A stretch of DNA of 64,000 nt from Bacillota bacterium (GCA_023444055.1 JAEZRV010000047.1:215878-279877), one strand, 5' to 3'; positions 45,455-54,594 are shown, counted from the stretch's first letter. Notes: a model not told the origin generated them from the sequence alone. Made by a program: numbers and translations.

Positions 45455-47591
45455 TATTTTCGCCTCCTTGCTTATTCTCATTTCTTAAGTTCTGCTTTCG
45501 TTGTGCAAGCATATAGCTGAAATAGAACTTCCAGTTACTTCCTAGTCTATCTTTAAAAGCCTTTGCATTTTGCAATGCATTGTCTTCCTCACTGCCTTTT
45601 GATGTATTTATCTGCCTAAATACCTGTTTAAGTACCATATCTTTTTTGTTTGTATCCTTAATGCTCTCAGCATATGTCTTAAAGTTCTCAAAGCTTCTGC
45701 TATTCCTGCACTTTACAAGCAAACCGCCTATTGTAGAAGAATTTAAAGTTAAATTCTTTGATTGCTCTACTGCCTCATTTTTAAGCTCTACAAGCCTCTT
45801 TCTTCGTTCTTCACCCACAATAATATTTTTTATAGCATCAATTTCATGTCCATCATCCTGCTTTTCAGTATTTTCATTATCCTGCGATACTTCTTTGTCT
45901 GTCCAGATATACATTCTGCCCAAACCCTCATGCTGTCTTTCACCAAGCTTTAAATATTTCGGTAAGGTTATCTCGTTATTACCAATATACTTAAACGCAA
46001 ACACACTTCCCTCTGACAGAACAGGAACCGGTGGTCTTTCCAAATTCCACTTTCTGTTATAACCGCCTAAATAGCAATTCTTAATATGTACAGAAACAAG
46101 CTCGCAGTTTTTATTTTCACGACCGCAAAAATCTAATTTTTCATTTGCTTTATCAAGTACTATTTTTATAAATTCTTCATAATCCGTGATGTTATTCCCT
46201 TCATCACCAAGTAGCATTACTTTTGATTGAGAAACAAAAGCAAATTTATCCTCTCTCTTTAGCGTAACAGTTTCTTTTTCACAGGATGCTATTGGTATAC
46301 AGTCTTCTACTGTTACCATTCCGTACTGTGCTGTCCTTGACTTCCCTATTTTCATTTTTTTGTCGTTATTCTTAATAATATCGGCAATTTTTTTAAGATC
46401 ACTGCTTTTTCCTTCGATTTCACCGATAAAATATTGCCCTGCACGTATTGCATTATATTGATAAAAGGATTCGATTCCTTTGTCCTTATCTGTTTTCCCT
46501 GGTCTCTCATGATGATAAAAAACTTCTTTTTCAACACTTTTTATTCTTCTGTTATTAAGTTTAAAGCCTTCATTAAAAGGGCTTTTATCAATGTCACGAA
46601 TGTATTTTCCAGACAAATTTTTGTACTGAATATTATCTAATTTATCCTCATCATCTTTGAACACATGATTATAGCAGGTTTTATTATCTTTTTTCTCTTT
46701 TTTACAGGTTAATGGAACAGGATAATATACATTTCGTTTTTCGTCAGAAATATAAAAGTTTGAGAAGCTTAGCTCGTCCTTTCCGCCATCTACGAACAAC
46801 CTGTAGAATTCTTCATCATCCTTGCTATCTTTTAAATATTGTCCTGCAAAGTACCCTAACAAAGTTGAACCCGGAATATAATCAAGAGAATCCTCCGAAT
46901 CGTTTGATGATACCATAACTGGAGAATCCAACTTGATGTGAAGTCTAATTTTCTCACAATCCTTAAATATTTCACATACATCGTTATCTATTTTATCTTC
47001 AATCGAACTACATTTAAGCCTTACTGCACCCAGTCCTCTTGTCCGGTTCGACCCCATATGCCTTAACGCTTCACAGAAACAATTTAACAATCTAGCATCC
47101 TCTTCGTCCAACGGTTCAGTTTCTGCGATGAAAATATTACCGCCGTTGATAACCCTTATCGTTCTTAAACTGCCATTTTGTGCAGTGCCATATTCATTGA
47201 TTGAGGTTCTTGTTCTAATTGATGTATATTGATTAATTACAGCAATCCTATTTAATCTCACCTTATTTTTTGAATATTTATTTAGCTGTTCGCACATTTT
47301 ATGATAATTATCTAAAACAGCATTTGACAGTATAAGTGTACCGTCCTGACCTGAACCCTTTATACCGAATAATCTTTTAATTCCATCCTCATTGCATAAA
47401 TTCGGGTCTTGTGCCCAGTCATTCAATTCAATTGCAGCATCCCGCAGACAGCCCTTTAACCTTCTTGCAGGAATATACGGCAGTCCAAACCTGTCACAGC
47501 AAACATCGGTGTCAATATAGCTTCCCTGTCCGCTACCAGATGCAGGGCACATATCGGATTTCAGTACAATTTCTATTTTACATCTTTTCAT
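45447..47591 (-). CDS. csx10: Csx10-family RAMP, long form with second RAMP and helical C-terminus
   Basis: Csx10 is the Cas5-like subunit defining subtype III-D. The N-terminal domain (1-~215) shows LPYIPARRLKGCLRDAA (38-53), the TSIRTRTSINEYGTAQNGSL segment (123-142) and SNRTRGLGAVRL (181-192). A second RAMP-like unit begins near 216 (IRLHIKLDSPVMVSS) and holds YIPGSTLLGYFAGQYLKD (238-255) and GEGRxHEGLGR-like ERQHEGLGRMYIW near 560. The last ~110 residues are helical and charged and could act as a small subunit. The length of 714 far exceeds the usual ~400-500. It overlaps cas10 by 4 bp and the double RAMP gene. Confidence 0.85.
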   Translation of the reverse strand: MKRCKIEIVLKSDMCPASGSGQGSYIDTDVCCDRFGLPYIPARRLKGCLRDAAIELNDWAQDPNLCNEDGIKRLFGIKGSGQDGTLILSNAVLDNYHKMCEQLNKYSKNKVRLNRIAVINQYTSIRTRTSINEYGTAQNGSLRTIRVINGGNIFIAETEPLDEEDARLLNCFCEALRHMGSNRTRGLGAVRLKCSSIEDKIDNDVCEIFKDCEKIRLHIKLDSPVMVSSNDSEDSLDYIPGSTLLGYFAGQYLKDSKDDEEFYRLFVDGGKDELSFSNFYISDEKRNVYYPVPLTCKKEKKDNKTCYNHVFKDDEDKLDNIQYKNLSGKYIRDIDKSPFNEGFKLNNRRIKSVEKEVFYHHERPGKTDKDKGIESFYQYNAIRAGQYFIGEIEGKSSDLKKIADIIKNNDKKMKIGKSRTAQYGMVTVEDCIPIASCEKETVTLKREDKFAFVSQSKVMLLGDEGNNITDYEEFIKIVLDKANEKLDFCGRENKNCELVSVHIKNCYLGGYNRKWNLERPPVPVLSEGSVFAFKYIGNNEITLPKYLKLGERQHEGLGRMYIWTDKEVSQDNENTEKQDDGHEIDAIKNIIVGEERRKRLVELKNEAVEQSKNLTLNSSTIGGLLVKCRNSRSFENFKTYAESIKDTNKKDMVLKQVFRQINTSKGSEEDNALQNAKAFKDRLGSNWKFYFSYMLAQRKQNLRNENKQGGENND

Positions 47592-49315
47592 TTATTTTCA
47601 CCTACTCTCTGAGTTATAAAGATTTCTGCGAATTCATTTATATCACAATATATATCACTCATTTCAAGTGAATCATAATAAATAGCTTTATAGTCTATCG
47701 GAATATCATTTTCAGCACTGTTATCTTTATAATCTCCATTTCTTGGTTGACTACCTTTAATACAACTAGTTTCATCTTGGCTGTCCACAGAAGAATAGTT
47801 TTTAGTAAAAAAAACACCTGAATACCAAGGCAAAATATAGCCTCTTGACTTATATTGACTGTATATGTCCTCTAATTCCTTTTCCCCTGAAAAGTGAGCA
47901 TTTCTAAATTCCTTAACTCTGCTATTAGGCCAAGCCTTAAAAGTTTCAGATTGTTCACAGCATTCAGGAAAATCCACCTTTTTTTCCTTGTTTTCATATT
48001 TACCTGTTGAAAAAAACATTGCAAAATCCTTTAGCATTCTTATATCCTTAAACGCATCTATTTCTTTGCCTGTTACCTGCCAAGGACGTCTTAGCAGACT
48101 ATATCCGTCATGATTTATGTACTGGCTTTCCCTAATCTGTTCCAAATCTCCTGATACTCCCGAATAGCAGAAATGAAAATCAATAAATCCACGTTTTTTA
48201 TCGTTTTTTGACTTTGCTTCCGCTTTGGCATTTGAACAACATTCTTCAGCAATTTCATAAGCCAAGCTAAACGGAAAATGGCTGTGTATAAAAGCAATTC
48301 CTGCACATGCTGAAAATTCAAGTTCTTCTTTGTTATCATCTTTGTATTCAATTATTTTTCTCAGGTACATTTCCGTAAGTGGAATAGCTATTCTGGCATT
48401 ACATATAAAGGTAATATCATCTCCCGCACATATTATCTGCCTCATTGGAAGCCGTATTTCTTTCTGTTCACAGTATTTTTTTAAATCTCCCGATAGACTG
48501 TTAAAAGCATCTTCCAACGCTTTGGGAAGTATATCATAAGCATCCTCTGTAAATATATTTGTAATCTGTTGCGATAATTTTCTGATTGTTTCAACTGCAT
48601 CTTTATAATCAGTTTTATTGTTCATTCTGCTATTTATGGCATCAGCCATGTTATTACCGTCTATATGAACAATTGCAAGCAAGCTATCTTTTCCTTTTTC
48701 CAGTACCATATCGTCAAGGTTCAGCATGTAATTAAATTTATTATCTTTTTTTAGTTTTAAATGATCGCAAGCTTTTAGTTTTAATTTGGCTTCTCTTGAT
48801 ACTAATTCATATTCTTTTGATTTATCTGGATACATTTCCGATATTGGTAAACCAGTAAGATAATCTCTCTTTGTAGTGGCTATTCCTCTGGGTAGAGCAA
48901 ATGAATAGTATTTTCGCTTTAATTCTGCAAGCTTTTTATTTAAGTCATTTTTATCTTTGTAATAGTTTCCTGTTTTTTGCACATATGCTGAAGCAATGCT
49001 CAAGCTATATGTTTTTGCAAGTATTTCTTCAGTCATATTTCTATATACCTGCCTGTACTTTTCAATATCTTTGAACTCAGCAACCAGATTTCCACCACCC
49101 TCAAAGATAACCTCCATATCCAGATTTCCTTTGTATTCTTTATTTTGCCAATCAAAGGATATATCATTTACATAGTACTTTTCACATGCTTCTTTAAAGC
49201 ATGTCATAAGCATGTCCTTTACAATAATTGAAGCACCTATTATCTCTTTTATTTTATTAGTCCGAAAAATGAATTCCTGTATTCCCCTCACATCAAAAAC
49301 TGCCAACACTGACAT
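47588..49315 (-). CDS. cas10: Cas10, HD-less large subunit with cyclase-type palm
   Basis: A 575-residue Cas10/Cmr2-like protein. It starts directly with the first palm-like region (VLAVFDVRGIQEFIFRTNKI, 3-22; EVIFEGGGNLVAEF, 68-81), so the N-terminal HD nuclease is absent. The second palm has IVHIDGNNMAD (Asp219) and IICAGDDITF with AGDD at 297-300 in place of the usual GGDD; the two Asp needed for metal binding are kept. Such a protein could make cyclic oligoadenylates but not cleave DNA. It is the first gene of the effector operon, divergent from the CARF-HEPN gene. Confidence 0.92.
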   Translation of the reverse strand: MSVLAVFDVRGIQEFIFRTNKIKEIIGASIIVKDMLMTCFKEACEKYYVNDISFDWQNKEYKGNLDMEVIFEGGGNLVAEFKDIEKYRQVYRNMTEEILAKTYSLSIASAYVQKTGNYYKDKNDLNKKLAELKRKYYSFALPRGIATTKRDYLTGLPISEMYPDKSKEYELVSREAKLKLKACDHLKLKKDNKFNYMLNLDDMVLEKGKDSLLAIVHIDGNNMADAINSRMNNKTDYKDAVETIRKLSQQITNIFTEDAYDILPKALEDAFNSLSGDLKKYCEQKEIRLPMRQIICAGDDITFICNARIAIPLTEMYLRKIIEYKDDNKEELEFSACAGIAFIHSHFPFSLAYEIAEECCSNAKAEAKSKNDKKRGFIDFHFCYSGVSGDLEQIRESQYINHDGYSLLRRPWQVTGKEIDAFKDIRMLKDFAMFFSTGKYENKEKKVDFPECCEQSETFKAWPNSRVKEFRNAHFSGEKELEDIYSQYKSRGYILPWYSGVFFTKNYSSVDSQDETSCIKGSQPRNGDYKDNSAENDIPIDYKAIYYDSLEMSDIYCDINEFAEIFITQRVGENK

Positions 49316-49475
49316 TCAGATTCCTCCTTAGTTTTACATATGTATCTATTATAATACTAATTTTAGTACATATACCCATTTATATTTGATATATATCATT
49401 TTTGTATTGTTTTTACAAATTTTAAGTGTTAAATTTAGACATATGAACTAATAATTATTAAAGGAGACTGATTTA
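49316..49475. promoter_or_regulatory. Divergent promoter region between cas10 and the CARF-HEPN gene
   Basis: Minus-strand TATAAT (49348-49353) lies 33 bp before cas10 without a strong -35. It is flanked by TACATATGTA (49335-49344) and a related GTACATATAC (49366-49375), a possible operator. The plus side carries AAAGGAGACTG before the CARF-HEPN start. Confidence 0.4.
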
Positions 49476-50981
49476 ATGAGTGAAAATATAATGATTTTGT
49501 TTTTGAGTACTGTAAAAATAGAAGAAGAAGAAACGGTCATATCCTTCCCATACAGGTACATCAATAAAAATAAAGAAATCATTGATGTTAATGGCATTCA
49601 AACAAATGAAGCAGCAGTAAAAACCGTACTTCATCAGTTAAATAATGCTAAAGAAACATTATCAGCTATCTATATGCTATGTACAGAAACTGTTACGAAA
49701 AAATATATTTTAGACTCTAAAAAGTTATCATACTTAGACTTCTTTAAAAACAACATCTTAAACTTTTGCAAAAAACATACTTATACACCACCTAGCTTTG
49801 AGCCAATAGATTATATCGAGAATAGTACAGGAGAAAGTACTTTTACCCCAATATTTAAAATGGCAAATAAAATAACAAAAAGTTGTAAATTTAACGATAC
49901 CTGTGTATATGCTGATATGACAGGTGGAATGCGTAATTCTTCTATGCTAATGCTTTCAATCATAAGGCTATTAGAATACGAAGGTATAAAAGTTAAGCAA
50001 GTATTTTATTCAAATTGGTTAAAAACAACTGGTGAAGAAGCTAAAAGTATTGTAAATTATTTACCTTTAAATAATTATCCACCAGAACTAGATGCAGATA
50101 TAATAAACCATAAAGATAAAGACAATTCTTACGTTAATATCATTGATGATATAACTGATATATATGAATTAAATAATCTAATTGCAGGTGCTGAAGAATT
50201 TAATAAATACGGAAGTGCTAAGATTTTAGATAAGTACTTTAGTAGAAAGGATAAAATATATTCCAAATGCTTACAAGAACTAATTAGAACAATGAATAGG
50301 TTTTCAGAAAATATCAGACTTTGCCGTGCAGATAAATTTGAAAATGCCATTAGTAATTTATCGAAAAAAATTAAAGATTTTGAAGATTTTAAAAATTTCA
50401 AAGATAACAATGACGTAGTTAATACTTCTAACGAAATATTATTATTGTTGCTCCCTATGATAATAGAAAAGTACAAAGTATTGTTTAATAATGATAAAAA
50501 ACCGAAACACATTCAACGATTGGAAATAATTAGATGGTGTACTAATATGGATTTTTTACAACAGGCTTTAACATTGTATGTTGAGTGGGTTCCAGATTAT
50601 ATTGTAGAAATGGAACTTCTATATCCTGAAAGTATCAAATTAAAAAATGATATAAAAGATTTAAGTGAAGATAATAACAATACGCAACATTACATATTTA
50701 TAAATGCTAAAGGGTTACTCAAAGAAAAAGAATCCATAATTGACTACCATACGAATAATTTAAAATTTGGTAATTCAAAAAGCTATCTAAATTATGATAA
50801 AGTCATTGAAATAATTAGTACTTATAGAAAAATTAAAGATATACGAAATAATACAAATCATGCATCTGATTGTAAGAAATTTATATCATATAAAGATATA
50901 AAAAACTTACTAAATAAATCTATATTAGAGTTAGAAGAAGCAACTACAAAATACAACAGGAGACCCCACTATGTTCCTTAA
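49476..50981 (+). CDS. CARF-HEPN ribonuclease (Csx1/Csm6-like)
   Basis: A 501-residue protein with an N-terminal CARF domain that should bind cyclic oligoadenylate: MILFLSTV strand (6-13), LSAIYMLCTETVTKKY (62-77), and the ligand-site motif YADMTGGMRNSSM (145-157). The C-terminal half is helical and ends in a HEPN active site, R457-x4-H462 in KDIRNNTNHAS. Such enzymes become RNases when Cas10 makes cOA, causing growth arrest or cell death. AAAGGAG precedes the ATG. It is divergent from cas10 and overlaps the next gene by 11 bp. The TGGMR motif resembles the TM1812/Csx2-like branch. Confidence 0.88.
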   Translation: MSENIMILFLSTVKIEEEETVISFPYRYINKNKEIIDVNGIQTNEAAVKTVLHQLNNAKETLSAIYMLCTETVTKKYILDSKKLSYLDFFKNNILNFCKKHTYTPPSFEPIDYIENSTGESTFTPIFKMANKITKSCKFNDTCVYADMTGGMRNSSMLMLSIIRLLEYEGIKVKQVFYSNWLKTTGEEAKSIVNYLPLNNYPPELDADIINHKDKDNSYVNIIDDITDIYELNNLIAGAEEFNKYGSAKILDKYFSRKDKIYSKCLQELIRTMNRFSENIRLCRADKFENAISNLSKKIKDFEDFKNFKDNNDVVNTSNEILLLLLPMIIEKYKVLFNNDKKPKHIQRLEIIRWCTNMDFLQQALTLYVEWVPDYIVEMELLYPESIKLKNDIKDLSEDNNNTQHYIFINAKGLLKEKESIIDYHTNNLKFGNSKSYLNYDKVIEIISTYRKIKDIRNNTNHASDCKKFISYKDIKNLLNKSILELEEATTKYNRRPHYVP

Positions 50982-51330
50982 CCTTACAAACCACCCTCAC
51001 TCAAATTGGAGTGAAAAGCAAACAACATGTGCAAAGACCTACGGTGAAATAGTTGATATGCCCTTTCCAGAAATTTCACCGTATTTGTCTCGTGAGGGCG
51101 TAAAATCCTTATCGCAGGATTATTTGACAAAAATTATTGCTTTAAAGCCCCAAGCAGTACTTCTTCAAGGAGAAATGACATTAACCTTTTGCCTTACAAA
51201 CATGCTTATAAATTCAGGAATCACTGTATTGGCTGCATGTTCAGAACGTGTTACCTCTGAAAAAGTGGATTTAGATGGCAGAACTATCCGGCTTTCAACA
51301 TTTGAATTTGTACAATTCAGAGAGTATTAA
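50971..51330 (+). CDS. Small CRISPR-associated protein, possible ring-nuclease-like regulator
   Basis: A 119-residue protein overlapping the CARF-HEPN gene by 11 bp, with GGAG 8 nt before its ATG. It starts FLNLTNHPHSNWSEKQTTCA, has YGEIVDMPFPEISP (24-37), a Rossmann-like strand-helix AVLLQGEMTLTFCLTNML (about 62-79), the strand ITVLAACSERVT and the ending TFEFVQFREY. The strand-then-NH/H opening resembles Csx15/Csx20-type small proteins, which have been proposed or shown to degrade cyclic oligoadenylates. The coupling to a CARF-HEPN effector supports a regulator or off-switch role. That function is inference; I am sure only of the gene and its linkage. Confidence 0.8.
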   Translation: MFLNLTNHPHSNWSEKQTTCAKTYGEIVDMPFPEISPYLSREGVKSLSQDYLTKIIALKPQAVLLQGEMTLTFCLTNMLINSGITVLAACSERVTSEKVDLDGRTIRLSTFEFVQFREY

Positions 51331-51350
51331 ATATTCAGTTTATTTCCAGC

Positions 51351-51397
51351 AAAAAGCTTCTTACAGAATTATTTCCGTGAGAAGCTTTTTTGTTTTT
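51351..51397 (+). terminator. Bidirectional terminator between the CARF-HEPN operon and array 4
   Basis: AAAAAGCTTCT pairs with AGAAGCTTTTTT; on the plus strand it is followed by TTTTTTGTTTTT, and on the minus strand by TTTTTGC. It ends the plus-strand operon and probably also the array 4 transcript. Confidence 0.85.
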
Positions 51398-51440
51398 CAA
51401 TCCCAGAACAAATATCAAATATTGCATCAAATATCAATGA

Positions 51441-52432
51441 GTTTCAATCCCCTAAAGCGGGTCATTAGCATTCTTACTATAAACGTAATAAAGAAGCTTG
51501 CACTAATTGATACGTTTCAATCCCCTAAAGCGGGTCATTAGCATTCTTACATAAAGAATATAAAGTAACAATAGATGATTCAGTAGTTTCAATCCCCTAA
51601 AGCGGGTCATTAGCATTCTTACATTACTTTTGTGTCAATTACTAGCTTTGTGCCTTTTATGTTTCAATCCCCTAAAGCGGGTCATTAGCATTCTTACATT
51701 AAAAGCCACAGAACAAGTAAAAGAATTTACAAAAGTTTCAATCCCCTAAAGCGGGTCATTAGCATTCTTACATCTTAAAAAACATGAGAATATATGCATT
51801 AAAATGTAAGTTTCAATCCCCTAAAGCGGGTCATTAGCATTCTTACGTAGGTCTGTTGGTGGTGGCGGCTTTATTACTCATGTTTCAATCCCCTAAAGCG
51901 GGTCATTAGCATTCTTACAATTGTTCTTGTGTTAGTTGTTGTAGACTACTTAAGTTTCAATCCCCTAAAGCGGGTCATTAGCATTCTTACAGGTGAGGGG
52001 TGGATCTAATGAATAAGTTATTAGGAAGGTTTCAATCCCCTAAAGCGGGTCATTAGCATTCTTACAATATAGTATAAGCGTAGCAGGCAAAACCGTTGAT
52101 GGGTTTCAATCCCCTAAAGCGGGTCATTAGCATTCTTACCGCACTAAAAAAGAAATACCAAGGAAGTTCTAGAGTTTCAATCCCCTAAAGCGGGTCATTA
52201 GCATTCTTACAGAAATTTTAGAAACTATTAATCATAAATGGGAATATGGTTTCAATCCCCTAAAGCGGGTCATTAGCATTCTTACAGCTAATTTCAATCC
52301 CTTCTATTATTATCTAATCTAGTTTCAATCCCCTAAAGCGGGTCATTAGCATTCTTACATATGAACTGGAATGATTTTGATCATAGTACATTTGGGTTTC
52401 AATCCCCTAAAGCGGGTCATTAGCATTCTTAC
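51441..52432 (-). CRISPR. CRISPR array 4: 14 repeats, 13 spacers
   Basis: Repeats start at 51441, 51514, 51586, 51661, 51735, 51810, 51882, 51954, 52029, 52103, 52174, 52249, 52322 and 52396; spacers 35-39 nt. All 14 repeats are of one variant (CCCCTAAAGCGGGTCATTAGC in arrays 1-2 notation CCCTATA.CGGGTCACATGC, differing at about six positions). No degenerate end repeat is present, which suggests a young or actively homogenised array. Minus-strand repeats end in GATTGAAAC. Confidence 0.98.
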
Positions 52433-52679
52433 TCGATTTTCGAGTAATTTCCTTCATTTTCAAGCCTTCCAGCCATTTTGAGATTGGGTTAAGATTGCAT
52501 TTTTTATAGTTAATTTTATGTTTTCAAGGAGCTTTTCCAATGATATTACATACTGCCAACATACCTCAAAGTCGCTAAACAGCTAGTCTCCGAGTCATGC
52601 ATATTAAAATTTTAAATAAAAACCATATAATCATAACTCGTTCATGTCTAATTATATTAAATCCACCATCTAATTACAA
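52433..52679 (-). promoter_or_regulatory. Leader and promoter of CRISPR array 4
   Basis: Starts TCGATTTTCGAGTAAT and carries minus-strand TTGTAA-17-TATAAT (52674-52679 and 52651-52656). It extends to the end of cas4, so array 4's promoter sits directly downstream of the adaptation genes. Confidence 0.87.
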
Positions 52680-52723
52680 TAGAAACAACCGCGAAACATA
52701 TAGAATATTATGGATGCAAAAAA

Positions 52724-53344
52724 TCACCCACAAATATTTCTGTAACAGCAATTAAGACATCGCTCTTTATACTTAGTACCTGATGGATAGTAGCCTGCAA
52801 TAACCTTCTTGTATTGGCTGATTATTATTTCAGTATTTTTCCTGTCTGCATCGCTAAATGAATATTCCTTCAAAAGGTTGTTATCCCTACAATACACAAC
52901 ATAAAACCTGTTCACCACTATATCAAACATATCTTCAATCATCAGGCAGTACAATTTCATCTGAATTAATATAGTTCCATAGTCAACCTTCGCATATTCT
53001 GTATATTTATAATCCAGCGGTGCAAGCGTGCCATCTTTTAATTCATAGATTTCATCCACTTCACCCTTTAATCCAAATTTTCTGGAAATCAGCTTTATAT
53101 TCAAGTATTTTGCTGTTCCAGCAGTCTTTTTACGGCAATAGCCAATATTGCGTTTAGCTCTGTTTGAATGTACTTCAATGCCCTTTTTGACAAAGTAATT
53201 TTTATCGGCATATTGGGAAATACCAAGATAATTCATGAAATAAGGAAATCTATTGCAATACAGGAACTGCTTAATCTGGGAAGGCGTTAAGAGCACTTCA
53301 TTTTCATTAAACTGCTGCTTATATGAATCTTGTAATGATATCAC
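52724..53344 (-). CDS. cas4: Cas4 adaptation nuclease
   Basis: A 206-residue RecB-family nuclease that trims and selects prespacers. The N-terminal iron-sulfur Cys is in QFLYCNRFPYF, and the other three are in RCLNCCYRNIC at the C-terminus. Nuclease motifs include HSNRAKR, GLKGEVDEIYEL (Asp), LAPLDYKYTEY (Asp-x-Lys) and IQMKLYCLMIE (Gln). The gene overlaps cas2 by 26 bp and is last in cas1-cas2-cas4, an order differing from the frequent cas4-cas1-cas2. Confidence 0.95.
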   Translation of the reverse strand: MISLQDSYKQQFNENEVLLTPSQIKQFLYCNRFPYFMNYLGISQYADKNYFVKKGIEVHSNRAKRNIGYCRKKTAGTAKYLNIKLISRKFGLKGEVDEIYELKDGTLAPLDYKYTEYAKVDYGTILIQMKLYCLMIEDMFDIVVNRFYVVYCRDNNLLKEYSFSDADRKNTEIIISQYKKVIAGYYPSGTKYKERCLNCCYRNICG

Positions 53345-53609
53345 CCTTAATCAACTCCTTATCAAATCCTTTTCCAATTAAATCGGTATCCTCTAAAAAG
53401 CATTTCTGTGACGGAAAAATGTACACAGAGTCATTGCTATCGCTAATTAAATCTTCCATCATTGCCCTAAGCTCAGTTTTCTCGTGCTGGTTAAGCACTC
53501 CAAGAAAAACTGATTTTTGAATTCTGTAAAGACCCTTATTTTTGCAAAATTTCACAGCCTTATTTCTGGTTTTATTACTGCTAATATCATACACAACCCA
53601 TACCAGCAT
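53319..53609 (-). CDS. cas2: Cas2 adaptation protein
   Basis: A 96-residue ferredoxin-fold protein that bridges Cas1 dimers in the integration complex. It starts LVWVVYDISSNKTRNKAVKF, with the conserved Asp8, and has YRIQKSVFLGVLNQHE and a C-terminal GDIITRFI. It overlaps cas1 by 23 bp and cas4 by 26 bp. Confidence 0.96.
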   Translation of the reverse strand: MLVWVVYDISSNKTRNKAVKFCKNKGLYRIQKSVFLGVLNQHEKTELRAMMEDLISDSNDSVYIFPSQKCFLEDTDLIGKGFDKELIKGDIITRFI

Positions 53610-54594
53610 CCTGCTCTGCCTCCTCCAAAATTTTATTTGCTATAGAGTGGCAATCTAGCTCAATAATATTTTTCAGAACTACCAGTCTTCCTTTGTATCG
53701 AATTTTCTCAGCAAACCTTTCATTTATTTGCTGAATAAGCAGTTGCTTTCCCTCTCTATTGAGCCAATAGCTTGACTTTTCCACATCGAACATTTCCTGC
53801 CTTACAAGCCTTTTCGAAAACAGCTTGAATACCACCTCATCCATATAGCCCCGATACATTTCAATAATGTCAAATACCAGTGACGTTTTATTATAATTGT
53901 CAACATGCATTATGCCTATATACGGATCTAAGCCTGATAATATACAAGCCTTTTCAACATTGGAATACAAAATTGCATATGCATAATTGAGCATACAATT
54001 AAACATATCTTCAGAAGGATTTTTATTTCTGCCGCTAAATGCATATTGTTCAGGAATAACAGCTCCTAACGCACCGAAATAGCAACGACCTGCCGAACCT
54101 TCAAACCCTTCTATAGTATTTCTCACAAAGGCTATAGGCATATTATCAACGCATAATACATTTTGCCGAAGACTCTCAATCCTTGAAATGGCATTGCCAA
54201 GTAAACCTACCTTGTCACCATTTCTATTCAATTTTAGCTTTTCAAGATGCTTTATCTGATTATTCAGCTTCTGATTTATCCATTCCTTTACAAAAACAGT
54301 TCCCATAGGAATATCAATAAGCTTTAGCTGTAATCTTCTAATTGTACTGATACTCCCCATCTTTGAGTGCCACACTCTTCCAAATGGTGCACCATTGCGT
54401 TTTAGAAACACCACATCAATATTGTTTTCCATTGCCAGTTCAAGAACATCTGTTGTTAAAGATGCACTTGTAGAAATCACTATCTGGTTAATCTTATTAC
54501 ATGCATACTGCTCTTTATTTTCATCCGTTGTAACTTCAATAAGTCCTCCACTTTTCCGCAGCTTTGCACCTGGGGTATTAATGAATATTTGCAT
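53587..54594 (-). CDS. cas1: Cas1 spacer integrase
   Basis: A 335-residue integrase from the ATG at 54594, which follows GGAGGTTGTT; an upstream in-frame start at 54621 is not needed. The N-terminal beta domain (QIFINTPGAKLRKSGG) is followed by the helical catalytic domain with Glu in NTIEGFEGSAGRCYFGA, His in GIMHVDNYNKTSLVFDI and the acidic residues of IIEMYRGYMDEVV. No reverse transcriptase or other fusion is present. As the only Cas1 in the window it probably serves all six arrays. Confidence 0.97.
   Translation of the reverse strand: MQIFINTPGAKLRKSGGLIEVTTDENKEQYACNKINQIVISTSASLTTDVLELAMENNIDVVFLKRNGAPFGRVWHSKMGSISTIRRLQLKLIDIPMGTVFVKEWINQKLNNQIKHLEKLKLNRNGDKVGLLGNAISRIESLRQNVLCVDNMPIAFVRNTIEGFEGSAGRCYFGALGAVIPEQYAFSGRNKNPSEDMFNCMLNYAYAILYSNVEKACILSGLDPYIGIMHVDNYNKTSLVFDIIEMYRGYMDEVVFKLFSKRLVRQEMFDVEKSSYWLNREGKQLLIQQINERFAEKIRYKGRLVVLKNIIELDCHSIANKILEEAEQDAGMGCV

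Noticed and set aside
41134..49315. Assignment as subtype III-A or III-B (Csm/Cmr)
   Set aside because: No Csm2/Csm4/Csm5 or Cmr3/Cmr5 counterparts; Csx10 and Csx19 type genes and the TIGR03986 RAMP fit III-D better.
53587..54594. Reverse transcriptase-Cas1 fusion for RNA spacer capture
   Set aside because: Cas1 has normal length and no RT motif (YxDD) is present nearby.
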